The notes beneath the pieces are model-generated. The model did no database searches, was not told where the DNA came from, and worked only from the letters and a program-made list of their open reading frames with translations. A stretch of 64,000 nt of DNA, from NCBI GenBank assembly GCA_016704275.1, contig JADJAK010000003.1, positions 186,001-250,000 of the forward strand, in the 5' to 3' direction. The translations under genes were made by a program, and so were the position numbers. Origin of the DNA: Gemmatimonadota bacterium. GTDB taxonomy: Bacteria; Gemmatimonadota; Gemmatimonadetes; Gemmatimonadales; GWC2-71-9. Below are positions 15,464 to 24,391 of this stretch, piece after piece. Positions within the stretch are counted from its first letter, which is position 1. Every line of letters starts with the position of its first letter.

Positions 15464-17278
15464 ATGTCTGAGACCGAAACCCCGACCGAAGACGCCGTGC
15501 TCGACGCGACGCCCGCCGTGCCCACCTTCCAGTCGACCGCCGCGATGCCCTTCGCGATGTCGACCGGCATGCGTGTGCGTGCGGACCTCTACGACGAGGA
15601 CTACACCAGCGATGAATACGAAGCGCTCCTGACGATGTACGAAGGGACGATGGCGCAGATCGTCGAGGGCGAGATCGTCAAGTCGAAGGTTCTCCGAATC
15701 ACCGATAACGCGGTCATCCTCGACGTCGGCTTCAAGTCCGAGGGCTCCGTACCGCTCGACGAGTTCAAGGACCCGCAGAACCTCCAGGTCGGCGACGAGG
15801 TCGAGGTCTTCCTCGAGCACCTCGAGGACCAGGAAGGCGCGGTCGTCCTCTCGAAGAAGAAGGCCGACTTCATGCGCGTGTGGGAGAAGATCCGCATCGC
15901 CCATGAGTCCGACCAGCCGGTGGAAGGCACCCTGATGAAGAAGATCAAGGGTGGTGTCGTGGTGAACCTGATGGGCGTCGATGCCTTCCTCCCCGGCTCG
16001 CAGATCGCGTTGCGCCGGGTGCCGAACATCGACGAACTCCTCGGCTCGACCTACGAGTTCAAGATCATCAAGCTCAACAAGCGCCGGCGGAACATCGTCG
16101 TCTCGCGTCGCGTGATCCTCGAGAACGAGCGGGCGCACAAGCGCGAGCACCTGATGAAGGAGCTCGAGGTCGGTCAGGTCCGGAAGGGCATCGTCAAGAA
16201 CATCACCGACTTCGGGGCGTTCATCGATCTCGGCGGCGTCGACGGCCTGCTGCACATCACCGACATGTCGTACGGGCGCGTCTCGCATCCGAGCGAACTG
16301 GTCGGCATCGGCCGCGAAGTCGAGGTCAAGATTCTCGACATCGATTGGCAGCGTGAGCGGATCTCGCTCGGCATGAAGCAGCTCCAGTCCTACCCGTGGC
16401 AGAACGTCGCCGAGAAGTACCCGGTCGGCAGCCGCGTGCAGGGCAAGGTCGTCTCGATCACCAACTACGGCGCCTTCGTGGAGCTGGAGCCGGGGATCGA
16501 GGGGCTGGTGCACATCTCCGAGATGAGCTGGACGCGCAACGTCCGCCATCCGAGCAAGATCGTCTCGATCGGCGAGACCATCGAGGCGGTGGTGCTCAAG
16601 GTCGACGAGTCGGAGGAGAAGATCTCCCTCGGCATGAAGCAGACCGAGCAGGATCCCTGGATGATCCTCCCGCTCCGCTACCCGGTCGGGACGCGCATCA
16701 CGGGCAAGGTCCGCAACCTCACCTCGTTCGGCGCCTTCGTCGAGATCGAGGCGGGCATCGACGGCCTGATCCACATCTCCGACATGTCGTGGACCAAGCG
16801 CGTGCAGCATCCGTCGGAAGTCGTCAAGAAGGGCGACACCGTCGACGTCGTGATCCTCAACATCGACGCCGACAACAAGCGCATCTCGCTCGGCCTCAAG
16901 CAGGCGACCGATGACCCGTGGCTCACGATCGGCGAGAAGCTGCCGATCGGCACCGAGCTCCGTGCCAAGGTCCTCCGCCCGGTCGACAAGGGGATCGTGC
17001 TCGACCTCGGCAACGACATCGAGGGCTTCGCCCCTGTGTCGCAGATGGGGATCGGCCACGACCAGAACCCCGAGGATGCGGTCGTCCTCAACCAGCAGGT
17101 GATTGCCAAGATCCTCGAGGTGGACCCGATCCATCACCGCGTCGTCGTGGCGATCATCGAGTACCCGGAAGACGGCATCCCGGAGCCGGGCACCGAGCCC
17201 AAGCTCTCCGAGCTGCCCCGTCTGCCGGAGCCGTCGGACGTCGAGATCGACATGTCCGAGGTCGATGACGACAACTGA
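15464..17278 (+). CDS. rpsA: 30S ribosomal protein S1
   Basis: A 604-residue S1 with six S1/OB repeats at about 66-133, 152-218, 235-305, 320-390, 407-477 and 493-562. Repeats 3-5 carry the strongest RNA-binding signatures (GAFIDLGGVDGLLHITDMS, GAFVELEPGIEGLVHISEMS, GAFVEIEAGIDGLIHISDMS). Repeats 1 and 2, which dock on the ribosome, are more divergent, as in the family. An acidic N-terminal extension of about 60 residues precedes repeat 1, and the tail is acidic (ending SEVDDDN). The ATG at 15464 is chosen over an upstream in-frame start at 15374 because the extra residues show no family similarity. Confidence 0.96.
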   Translation: MSETETPTEDAVLDATPAVPTFQSTAAMPFAMSTGMRVRADLYDEDYTSDEYEALLTMYEGTMAQIVEGEIVKSKVLRITDNAVILDVGFKSEGSVPLDEFKDPQNLQVGDEVEVFLEHLEDQEGAVVLSKKKADFMRVWEKIRIAHESDQPVEGTLMKKIKGGVVVNLMGVDAFLPGSQIALRRVPNIDELLGSTYEFKIIKLNKRRRNIVVSRRVILENERAHKREHLMKELEVGQVRKGIVKNITDFGAFIDLGGVDGLLHITDMSYGRVSHPSELVGIGREVEVKILDIDWQRERISLGMKQLQSYPWQNVAEKYPVGSRVQGKVVSITNYGAFVELEPGIEGLVHISEMSWTRNVRHPSKIVSIGETIEAVVLKVDESEEKISLGMKQTEQDPWMILPLRYPVGTRITGKVRNLTSFGAFVEIEAGIDGLIHISDMSWTKRVQHPSEVVKKGDTVDVVILNIDADNKRISLGLKQATDDPWLTIGEKLPIGTELRAKVLRPVDKGIVLDLGNDIEGFAPVSQMGIGHDQNPEDAVVLNQQVIAKILEVDPIHHRVVVAIIEYPEDGIPEPGTEPKLSELPRLPEPSDVEIDMSEVDDDN

Positions 17279-17302
17279 GCCACACGCTCAGGCAGCAGAA
17301 CG

Positions 17303-17336
17303 ACGCGGGGGCGGCCACCACTGGCCGCCCCCGCGT
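17303..17336. terminator. Hairpin terminator between rpsA and the PAS gene
   Basis: A perfect 15-bp GC-rich stem (17303-17317 with 17322-17336) around a 4-nt loop CCAC. It stands 24 bp after the rpsA stop and 25 bp before the 3' end of the convergent PAS gene, so it can serve both strands. There is no clear T-run. Confidence 0.7.
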
Positions 17337-17360
17337 GCGTTCCGGCCCTGCGCCGTGCCG

Positions 17361-18407
17361 CTACTCGGTCAGCATCTTGACCGCACACTCGGGGCAGAGG
17401 CCGTGCGAGAATTCCGCTTCGCTCCGTTTCGCGATGTAGCTCTCCATCTGTTCCCAGTGGCCATGCTCGTCGCGGATCTTGTGGCACCAGGAGCAGGTCG
17501 GCAACAGCCCCTTGAGGGTCGTCACCGCCGCCTTCGCGTGAAGCAATTCCTCGAGGAGCCGCTCGCGCTCCAGTTCGGTGGCCCGCCGCTCGGTCAGGTC
17601 GTGGCTGAGGGTCAGGACGCCATTCACCTGCCCGTGGCTGTCCCGCAACGGCGTGAATCGCGTCACGTAATAGCGGGCGCTCGGTTCGGAAGCCCGCTGA
17701 TACTCGAACTCGAGCGTCTCCGCACGGCCGTCGCGCAGGACGCGGTGCAGCGCGGTCGAGAACGCCGCACGCGCCACAGGGTCGACCAACACGTCGGCGG
17801 GCGCCCGGTTGATGAAGTCTTCCACCGGATGCCCGACCGCGCGCGCGAAGGCCGGATTGACGAAGGCAATTCGGCCCTGGGCATCAAAGCGCATCATGAG
17901 GTCCTCGACACCATCCACGATCGCCCGGAGCTCGGCCTCGCGGTTGGCGAGTGCCTCGGCGGCACGATGCAGGGCCGTGATGTCCCGCGCAATCACGAAG
18001 ACGCCGGTGCCCCCATGCTCCGTATCTGGCTCCGGAGTGAAGCGCGCCTGAAAGCGGGAGGTTGTGCCATCCGGGGCGGGGAAGTCGTAGTCGACCATGA
18101 CGGGGAGGCCGGTGAGGATCGTGTCCCGGATGGCTGTCAGCCAGATACCCTTGAACGCCTCGTCCAGCGGGACCGTTAGCGCTGCGCGCCCCACGATCTC
18201 ACTGGCGGGGACCCCGGCAGCACGCGCTGCGGCCGGATTGATGTAGGTGACGCGGAGCTCGGCGTCGATCTGGACGATCACGTCACCGGCCGCCTCGACC
18301 ACGGCCGTGAACGCGGCCTCCCGCTGGGCAAGGCGCCGCGCCGAATCGGGCAGCGCTGCCGGGTCATCGTTCGGGACGGGAGTCGAGTCGGCAGGCGAGG
18401 TCGCCAT
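17361..18407 (-). CDS. Double-PAS sensory protein with C-terminal cysteine motif
   Basis: A 348-residue soluble protein. PAS 1 spans about residues 28-150 (ITALHRAAEALANREAEL marks its exit helix) and PAS 2 about 155-275 (SHDLTERRATELERERL). A short coiled segment leads to the ending LLPTCSWCHKIRDEHGHWEQ, then MESYI, then FSHGLCPECA. This C-x2-C and C-x2-C arrangement with SHG is a known tail of some PAS proteins and probably binds metal. There is no kinase, cyclase or receiver domain, so it would signal through partners. It is transcribed away from the carboxylase gene at 18511 across a 103-bp gap. Confidence 0.82.
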   Translation of the reverse strand: MATSPADSTPVPNDDPAALPDSARRLAQREAAFTAVVEAAGDVIVQIDAELRVTYINPAAARAAGVPASEIVGRAALTVPLDEAFKGIWLTAIRDTILTGLPVMVDYDFPAPDGTTSRFQARFTPEPDTEHGGTGVFVIARDITALHRAAEALANREAELRAIVDGVEDLMMRFDAQGRIAFVNPAFARAVGHPVEDFINRAPADVLVDPVARAAFSTALHRVLRDGRAETLEFEYQRASEPSARYYVTRFTPLRDSHGQVNGVLTLSHDLTERRATELERERLLEELLHAKAAVTTLKGLLPTCSWCHKIRDEHGHWEQMESYIAKRSEAEFSHGLCPECAVKMLTE

Positions 18408-18474
18408 CTGACACTCCGTTGCGCAGTGCGGGGGGACCGGAAGCTACCCCAGTCGAGCCGACCGGGGCAGTGAC

Positions 18475-18502
18475 TTGGCCCGTTCCAGCCGCGCATTAGC
18501 TT
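18475..18502 (+). promoter_or_regulatory. Candidate promoter of the acyl-CoA carboxylase operon
   Basis: TTGGCC (18475-18480), a 16-bp spacer and TAGCTT (18497-18502). The start codon is at 18511, so a transcript from here would have a leader of only a few bases. The element TAGCTTTGAGG (18497-18507) recurs at 31706-31716 before rplM. Confidence 0.35.
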
Positions 18503-18510
18503 TGAGGGAT

Positions 18511-20064
18511 ATGCCCGACAACCCGTCCCGACTCGAGGACCTGCGACACCGCCAGACCCTGGCCGAACAGGGTGGCGGCGCCGCGCGGATCGCGCAGCAG
18601 CACAAGAAGGGGAAGCTCACTGCGCGCGAACGCCTCGACCTCCTCCTCGACGCCGGTTCGTTCGTCGAGTTGGATCGATTCGTCACCCACCGCACCACCG
18701 ACTTCGGCATGGCCGAGGACCGACCGCTCGGCGATGGCGTGGTCACCGGGTGGGGTCGGATTGACGGCCGTCTCGTCTATCTCTTCTCGCAGGACTTCAC
18801 GGTCTTCGGCGGCTCGCTGTCGGAAACGCACGCCGCGAAGATCTGCAAGGTGATGGACCTCGCCGTCCGGAATGGCGCGCCGATGATCGGCCTGAACGAT
18901 TCCGGCGGGGCGCGGATCCAGGAAGGTGTGGCGTCGCTCGGCGGCTACGCCGACATCTTCCTGCGCAACACCCTCGCCTCGGGCGTGGTGCCGCAGATCT
19001 CGGCGATCCTCGGGCCCTGCGCCGGCGGCGCGGTGTACTCGCCTGCGATCACCGATTTCGTGCACATGGTGCGCGGCGTCGGCTACATGTTCGTGACCGG
19101 CCCGAACGTCGTGAAGACGGTCACCCACGAGGAAGTGACGTTCGATGATCTCGGCGGCGCCGATGTGCATGCCGAAACCTCGGGTGTGGCGCACTTCGTC
19201 CACGCGACCGAACCGGAGTGCCTGCAGGCGATCCGCACCCTGCTCGGCTTTCTCCCCTCGAACAACATCGACGAACCGCCCATCGTCCCGACCAGTGATC
19301 CGGTTGATCGGCGGGAGGAGCGGCTGCTCGAGGTGATCCCGGACCTCGCGGCCAAGCCGTACGACATGCACGAGGTCCTCGGCGCCGTGGTCGACGACGG
19401 GATTTTCCATGAAGTGATGCCGGCCTTCGCGGGAAACATCCTCACCGGTTTCGCGCGACTTGGCGGGCGGTCGGTCGGCATCGTCGCCAACCAGCCCGCG
19501 GTGCTGGCCGGGGTGCTGGACATCAACGCCTCCGTCAAGGCGGCGCGCTTCATCCGTTTCTGTGATGCCTTCAACATTCCACTCGTCACCTTTGTCGACG
19601 TGCCGGGATTCCTTCCCGGGGTCGCCCAGGAGCACGGCGGCATCATCCGGCACGGGGCCAAGCTGCTGTATGCATATTGTGAGGCGACCGTCCCGAAGTT
19701 GACGGTGATCACCCGCAAGGCGTATGGTGGGGCGTACGATGTGATGAGCTCGAAGCACATTCGGGGCGACGTCAACCTTGCCTGGCCGACCGCGGAGATC
19801 GCCGTGATGGGGCCCAAGGGAGCGGTCGAGATCCTCTACAAGCACGAGATTGCACAGGCCGCCGATCCGGCCGCCGAGGCGGCCGCCAAGACCGACGCCT
19901 ACACGCAGGCCTTCGCCACGCCGTACCAGGCGGCGGCGCGCGGCTACATTGATGACGTGATCGATCCGCGGGACACCCGTCCGCGACTGATCGACGCCCT
20001 GCAGACCCTCGAAACGAAGCGCGACCGGAATCCACCGAAGAAGCACGGATGCATTCCTCTCTGA
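18511..20064 (+). CDS. pccB: Acyl-CoA (propionyl-CoA type) carboxylase, carboxyltransferase subunit
   Basis: A 517-residue carboxyltransferase that moves the carboxyl group from biotin to an acyl-CoA, probably propionyl-CoA. Family landmarks are KGKLTARERLDLLLD, FSQDFTVFGGSLSETHA, GLNDSGGARIQEGVASLGG, the oxyanion region GPCAGGAVYSPAITDF, and later FVDVPGFLPGVAQEHGGIIR, AYGGAYDVMSSKH and a C-terminal NPPKKHGCIPL. A GAGGG lies just before the ATG at 18511. The biotin carboxylase and carrier for the same complex are at 21065 and 23811. The acyl chain preference cannot be settled from sequence. Confidence 0.9.
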   Translation: MPDNPSRLEDLRHRQTLAEQGGGAARIAQQHKKGKLTARERLDLLLDAGSFVELDRFVTHRTTDFGMAEDRPLGDGVVTGWGRIDGRLVYLFSQDFTVFGGSLSETHAAKICKVMDLAVRNGAPMIGLNDSGGARIQEGVASLGGYADIFLRNTLASGVVPQISAILGPCAGGAVYSPAITDFVHMVRGVGYMFVTGPNVVKTVTHEEVTFDDLGGADVHAETSGVAHFVHATEPECLQAIRTLLGFLPSNNIDEPPIVPTSDPVDRREERLLEVIPDLAAKPYDMHEVLGAVVDDGIFHEVMPAFAGNILTGFARLGGRSVGIVANQPAVLAGVLDINASVKAARFIRFCDAFNIPLVTFVDVPGFLPGVAQEHGGIIRHGAKLLYAYCEATVPKLTVITRKAYGGAYDVMSSKHIRGDVNLAWPTAEIAVMGPKGAVEILYKHEIAQAADPAAEAAAKTDAYTQAFATPYQAAARGYIDDVIDPRDTRPRLIDALQTLETKRDRNPPKKHGCIPL

Positions 20065-21068
20065 TCCCCCGCCGGGCGCACCGCGCCGCACTCGCCCTGG
20101 GCCTCCTGGCCTGGGCGCCGGGGCTCCGCGCGCAGACCACCGCCGTCGGTGGGAGCGGCGCAACGGGCAGTTCCGCCGTGCAACGGGCCGAAGCGTTGCT
20201 GCGCGACGGGCGCCGGATCGATGCCAAGATGTTCCTCGGTCAACACCTCGCGCTCGAGCCGAACGATGGCCGCGCCTGGTTTGCCCTGGGTCGAATTCAT
20301 CTCGGCGACGCCCAGCGCTGGCATCGCGAGGGACACGTCGCCGCCGGGGTCGGCATTCCCGTGGCCGAGTTTGCCTCGTCCGCGTTCGACCAGGCGCACC
20401 GGTTGCTGGCCGACTCGGCGAGTGTCTACCTCGTGCTTGCCGTGGTGGAGCAGGCCACGCTGCGCATCGAGCGGCTCGGCTGGACCGCTGCGGTCGCGGA
20501 ACCGATGGCGGCCGAGGAGCTGCCGCTTCCCCCGGTGCTCAACGAACTCGGCCGCAATCTGATGGGATCGTGTCCGCGGGGCGGCGTGCTGGTGACCGGC
20601 TCCCTCGTGGAAACCGCATCGGTATGGGGGGCGCGTTTCCTCGACGACGAGCGGGCCGACCTGATTCTGATTCGCCCCGATCTCTATGCCTTCGATTCGC
20701 TCTACCGCGGTCGGATGGCGACGGAGATCGGTGCCGATGCATCGGCGGACCTTCCCGCGGCGTTGGTAGCGGCGAGTGCCAAGCGACCGGTCTGCCTCAC
20801 ACCGACCGTTGATTCGATCACGACGACGGCGCTCAGCTGGCATCCGTTGCGGTTGGTGCTCGCGGCCGGCACGATCGCGAACGGCGAGGCCCCGATGCAA
20901 ATGAGCGTGCACCAGCTTGCGCGCACGGGCATCGCCGGCTCGGTCTGGAGCGAGGCGGTGCGCGATGTCTATGAACTCGCCGCACGTCGCAACCGCACCC
21001 TCTGCGAGTCGCTCTTCAATCGACCTGACGCACACGGGCTCCCGGCAATCACGGCCTGTCCCCGATGA
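20049..21068 (+). CDS. Exported repeat-type protein, function unknown
   Basis: A 339-residue protein with a Sec signal peptide (ALALGLLAWAPGLRAQ). Residues 45-130 look like one or two TPR-like units (AEALLRDGRRIDAKMFLGQH then EPNDGRAWFALGRIHLGDA). The rest has no family I recognise; VLVTGSLVETASVWGARFLD and ADLILIRPDLYAFD suggest a globular domain. It starts 16 bp inside the pccB 3' end and ends in an ATGA overlap with the biotin carboxylase gene, so it is embedded in the carboxylase operon. A role in acyl-CoA metabolism is not implied by its sequence. Confidence 0.65.
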   Translation: MHSSLIPRRAHRAALALGLLAWAPGLRAQTTAVGGSGATGSSAVQRAEALLRDGRRIDAKMFLGQHLALEPNDGRAWFALGRIHLGDAQRWHREGHVAAGVGIPVAEFASSAFDQAHRLLADSASVYLVLAVVEQATLRIERLGWTAAVAEPMAAEELPLPPVLNELGRNLMGSCPRGGVLVTGSLVETASVWGARFLDDERADLILIRPDLYAFDSLYRGRMATEIGADASADLPAALVAASAKRPVCLTPTVDSITTTALSWHPLRLVLAAGTIANGEAPMQMSVHQLARTGIAGSVWSEAVRDVYELAARRNRTLCESLFNRPDAHGLPAITACPR

Positions 21069-22585
21069 CCTCCCGTCCCATCCGACGCGTCCTGGTGGCC
21101 AACCGGGGCGAGATTGCCCTGCGCATCATCCGCGCCTGTCATGACGAGGGGCTCGAGGCCGTCGCGGTCTATTCCGATGCCGATCGCCACGCCCCCTTTG
21201 TGCGAGCGGCCGACGTCGCCGTCCGCCTCGGCCCAGCGCGTGCGGCCGCCAGCTACCTGAACGCCGCCCTGATCCTCGACGCCGCGCAGTCGAGTGGCGC
21301 CGACGCGATCCATCCCGGCTACGGCTTCTTCTCGGAACGCGCGCCGTTCGCGCGGGCCGTCGAGGAGGCGGGGCTCGTCTGGGTCGGGCCGCCGTCCACC
21401 GCGATCGAGGCGATGGGCGACAAGACGGCCGCCCGGCGACTGATGCAGGCTGCGGGTGTGCCCATCGTTCCCGGGGCGGTGGCGGCGCTCGACAACCCCG
21501 CCGACGCGCTCGCGATGGCGGAGCAGATCGGCTATCCGGTGTTGGTCAAGGCGGCCGCCGGCGGGGGCGGGAAGGGGATGCGCGTGGTGACGACCGAGGC
21601 GGCCCTCCCCGGCGCGCTGACGTCGGCCGCGAGTGAAGCGCTCAAGGCGTTCGGCGACGGCAGCGTCTACCTCGAGAAGTACGTGGAACGACCCCGCCAC
21701 GTCGAGATCCAGGTGCTCGCCGACCACGTGCGCACCGTCCACGTTGGCGAGCGCGAATGCTCGGTGCAACGCCGCCACCAGAAGCTCCTCGAAGAAGCGC
21801 CCTCCGTGGCCGTCACCCCCGCGCTGCGCGACGCGATGGGCGCCGCGGCCGTCGCCGCCGCGGCGGCGGTCGGCTATCGCGGCGCGGGGACCTGCGAGTT
21901 CCTGCTGGCGGCCGACGGCTCGTTCTACTTCCTCGAGATGAACACGCGCATCCAGGTCGAGCATCCGGTCACCGAGGAGGTCTACGGCGTCGACCTCGTG
22001 CGTGAACAGCTTCGGATTGCGCGCGGCCTGCCGATGTCGTTGCCGGAGGGTCCGCTGGTGCCGCGCGGCTGGGCCATTGAATGCCGCATCACCTCCGAGG
22101 ATCCGACCAACCAGTTGCTGCCGAGCGCGGGCCGGATCAGCTGGATGCGGGCGCCATCCGGCCCGGGCGTGCGGTGGGAGAGCGGCGTCGAGGCCGGGAG
22201 TGAGGTCACGCTGCACTACGACTCGATGCTCGCGAAGTTGATCGTGCACGCGCCGACGCGCCCGATGGCAATCGAGGCGATGCGCCGTGCGCTGGACGAG
22301 CTCGTGATCGTGGGCGTCGCGACCAATGCGGCATTCCATCGACGCCTCCTCGCCGACCCCGATTTTGTCTCGGGCAACATCGACATCCAGTTCCTCGAGC
22401 GCCGTCCGGATCTGCTGACCGCTCCCGAATCGGACGCCGAGGTGCGGCGCCTGGCGGTGGCCGTGGCGCTGCTGGAAGAGCAGCGGCGCCAACGCCGGAA
22501 ACCCGCCACGCACGATGGCGCGGCAATGCCTGCGAGCAGTGGTTCGGCGTGGCGTCGTGCCGCGCGGCGCGACGGACTCCGGTGA
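21065..22585 (+). CDS. Biotin carboxylase subunit of acyl-CoA carboxylase
   Basis: Carboxylates biotin on the carrier protein using ATP and bicarbonate. The ATP-grasp fold is clear: RRVLVANRGEIALRIIRAC at the N-terminus, HPGYGFFSE, KAAAGGGGKGMRVV (glycine-rich ATP loop), ERPRHVEIQVLAD, GERECSVQRRHQKLLEEAPS and EMNTRIQVEHPVTEEV with the catalytic residues. The family domain ends near residue 450. The last 50 residues are a basic, Ala/Arg-rich tail without recognisable domain, and no biotinyl domain is fused; the carrier is encoded separately at 23811. The 3' end overlaps the methyltransferase start (GTGA). Confidence 0.94.
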   Translation: MTSRPIRRVLVANRGEIALRIIRACHDEGLEAVAVYSDADRHAPFVRAADVAVRLGPARAAASYLNAALILDAAQSSGADAIHPGYGFFSERAPFARAVEEAGLVWVGPPSTAIEAMGDKTAARRLMQAAGVPIVPGAVAALDNPADALAMAEQIGYPVLVKAAAGGGGKGMRVVTTEAALPGALTSAASEALKAFGDGSVYLEKYVERPRHVEIQVLADHVRTVHVGERECSVQRRHQKLLEEAPSVAVTPALRDAMGAAAVAAAAAVGYRGAGTCEFLLAADGSFYFLEMNTRIQVEHPVTEEVYGVDLVREQLRIARGLPMSLPEGPLVPRGWAIECRITSEDPTNQLLPSAGRISWMRAPSGPGVRWESGVEAGSEVTLHYDSMLAKLIVHAPTRPMAIEAMRRALDELVIVGVATNAAFHRRLLADPDFVSGNIDIQFLERRPDLLTAPESDAEVRRLAVAVALLEEQRRQRRKPATHDGAAMPASSGSAWRRAARRDGLR

Positions 22586-23814
22586 GCACGGACGCCACCG
22601 AGGTCGAGGTGCGCGCCATCGCGGCCGGGGGGGACGGCGTTGCCACCCTCGAAGACGGCCGCACCGTCTTCGTTCCCCGGACCGCGCCCGGTGACCGGGT
22701 CCGGCTGCGCACCCTCCGGCTGCACAAGCGGTTCGCGCGCGCGGAGATCGGCGAGATCCTTGCCCACGGCGCCGGACGGGTCACGCCGCCGTGTCCGCAC
22801 TATGTCCGCGATCGGTGCGGCAGCTGCCAGCTCATGCACCTGAGCGCCGACGCACAGCGAGCGGCGAAGGGCCGGATCGCGGGCGACGCGCTCCGGCGGA
22901 TCGGCCACCTCGAGATCGCCGACCCCGTCGTCATCGCATCGCCGACCCAACTTGGCTACCGGGCGAAGGTCACCTTCGCAGTGGCTGGCGGGCGGATGGG
23001 CTACCACCCTCTTGGGCAACCCGATCGGGTGCTCGACATCCGCGACTGCCTGCTCGCCGAGCCGGCGGTGCGACGCCTGCACCAGGCCGTGCGGAGCGCG
23101 GTCTCCTTGTTGCCGCTCGATGTCACCCGGGTCGTCTTCCGTCGGGATCGCCACGAGGGATTGCATGTCGTGGTCCGCACCGATGGCAAGGACGCGTGGG
23201 TCAAGGGAAAGACGCTGCATGGACAGCTGCAGCGTGCCGGCCTCACCGCGACCATCTGGTGGCACCCGGAAGGCGGCGCACCACGCGCCGTGGCGGGTGG
23301 AAGCCAACCGTGGCCGGCCACGGTCTTCGAACAGGTGCATCCGGCGATGGGGCGCATGGTGCGCGAGGCGGCGCTGCACGCGCTCGGCGACGTCGCCGGC
23401 CAGCATGCCTGGGATCTCTACGCCGGTGTCGGCGAAACCACCATTGCGCTCGTGGCGCGTGGCGCAACCGTCGAGAGTGTCGAGCTGGATCGGCGCGCCG
23501 TTGAACAGGCCGAACGCGAGGGGCCGGCCGGCCCGATTCGCCGCGCCGGCCTGGTCGAGGAGCGGATCGATGAGATGCGGCCGCCGGCGGTGGTGATCAC
23601 CAATCCGCCGCGCAGCGGGATGGAGCCAGTGGTGACCGACGCCCTCGGCCGCACGACGGCGCGGCGCATCGTCTACATCTCCTGCGACGCCGCGACGCTG
23701 GCCCGCGACATCGCCCGGTTGCAGGCGACGTACGCGGTCTCGTCCGTGCAGGCCTTCGATCAATTCCCCCAGACCGCGCACCTCGAGTGCGTCGCCCTGC
23801 TGGAGCGGCGATGA
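22582..23814 (+). CDS. RlmD/RumA-like 23S rRNA (uracil-5-)-methyltransferase
   Basis: A 410-residue class I SAM methyltransferase that forms 5-methyluridine in RNA. An N-terminal TRAM domain (about 5-62, AGGDGVATLEDGRTVFVP) is followed by a 4Fe-4S site made of C71, C79, C82 and C156. The methyltransferase core has LYAVG-like DLYAGVGETTIAL, the NPPRSG motif and the catalytic cysteine C368 in YISCDAATLARD, with the general base E402 near the end. Which uridine is modified (rlmC, rlmD or a tRNA site) is uncertain. GTG at 22582 overlaps the biotin carboxylase stop, and the stop overlaps the carrier gene start, so it is translationally embedded between two carboxylase subunits. Confidence 0.88.
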   Translation: MSTDATEVEVRAIAAGGDGVATLEDGRTVFVPRTAPGDRVRLRTLRLHKRFARAEIGEILAHGAGRVTPPCPHYVRDRCGSCQLMHLSADAQRAAKGRIAGDALRRIGHLEIADPVVIASPTQLGYRAKVTFAVAGGRMGYHPLGQPDRVLDIRDCLLAEPAVRRLHQAVRSAVSLLPLDVTRVVFRRDRHEGLHVVVRTDGKDAWVKGKTLHGQLQRAGLTATIWWHPEGGAPRAVAGGSQPWPATVFEQVHPAMGRMVREAALHALGDVAGQHAWDLYAGVGETTIALVARGATVESVELDRRAVEQAEREGPAGPIRRAGLVEERIDEMRPPAVVITNPPRSGMEPVVTDALGRTTARRIVYISCDAATLARDIARLQATYAVSSVQAFDQFPQTAHLECVALLERR

Positions 23815-24317
23815 AATACTTCGTGACCATCGGGGACCGGGAGGTCGACGTCACGGTCGATGGCGACCAGGTCGTGGTCGATGGCGTCCCGCACACGGCC
23901 CACCTCGAGGCGGTCCCCGGAACGCCGGAACAGCGCGTGATCATCGATGGCGTGACGACGACGCTCGCGATCGATGGCTTCGCTGACGCCTCGTGGCGCG
24001 TCGTCCACCACGGGGCCGTGCGCGATGTCGGGATCGAGGACGAACGCGCGCGACACATCCGGTCGCTGGTCGCGACCTCGAGCGACGTGGCGACCGGCGG
24101 CGTCCTGAAGGCGCCGATGCCGGGCCTCGTCGTGCGGGTGGATGTGGCCGTCGGCGCCGTCGTCGCCGTGGGCGACGCGCTGGTCGTGCTCGAGGCGATG
24201 AAGATGGAGAACGAACTCAAGGCGACCATCGCCGGCGTCGTCGCCAACATTCGCGTGGTGGTGGGTGCCGCGGTCGAGAAGGGCGCTGTGCTGCTGGACA
24301 TTGCGCCCCCGGCCTGA
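23811..24317 (+). CDS. Biotin carboxyl carrier protein of acyl-CoA carboxylase
   Basis: A 168-residue carrier. The C-terminal biotinyl domain starts near residue 98 (LKAPMPGLVVRVDVAVG) and carries the biotinylation motif EAMKMENE with the acceptor lysine at K131, then a closing AGVVANIRVVVGAAVEKG. The N-terminal part (1-95) is beta-rich and resembles the linker region found in propionyl-CoA carboxylase alpha chains, here as an independent protein. ATG at 23811 overlaps the methyltransferase stop (ATGA). Together with 18511 and 21065 it completes a three-polypeptide carboxylase. Confidence 0.93.
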   Translation: MKYFVTIGDREVDVTVDGDQVVVDGVPHTAHLEAVPGTPEQRVIIDGVTTTLAIDGFADASWRVVHHGAVRDVGIEDERARHIRSLVATSSDVATGGVLKAPMPGLVVRVDVAVGAVVAVGDALVVLEAMKMENELKATIAGVVANIRVVVGAAVEKGAVLLDIAPPA

Positions 24318-24391
24318 CCGCGCGTCCCGCCCCGGGTACACCCGTTGGTACATTGCACCATCCTCTCCAATCCTCCGTTCCGGAGCGACCG

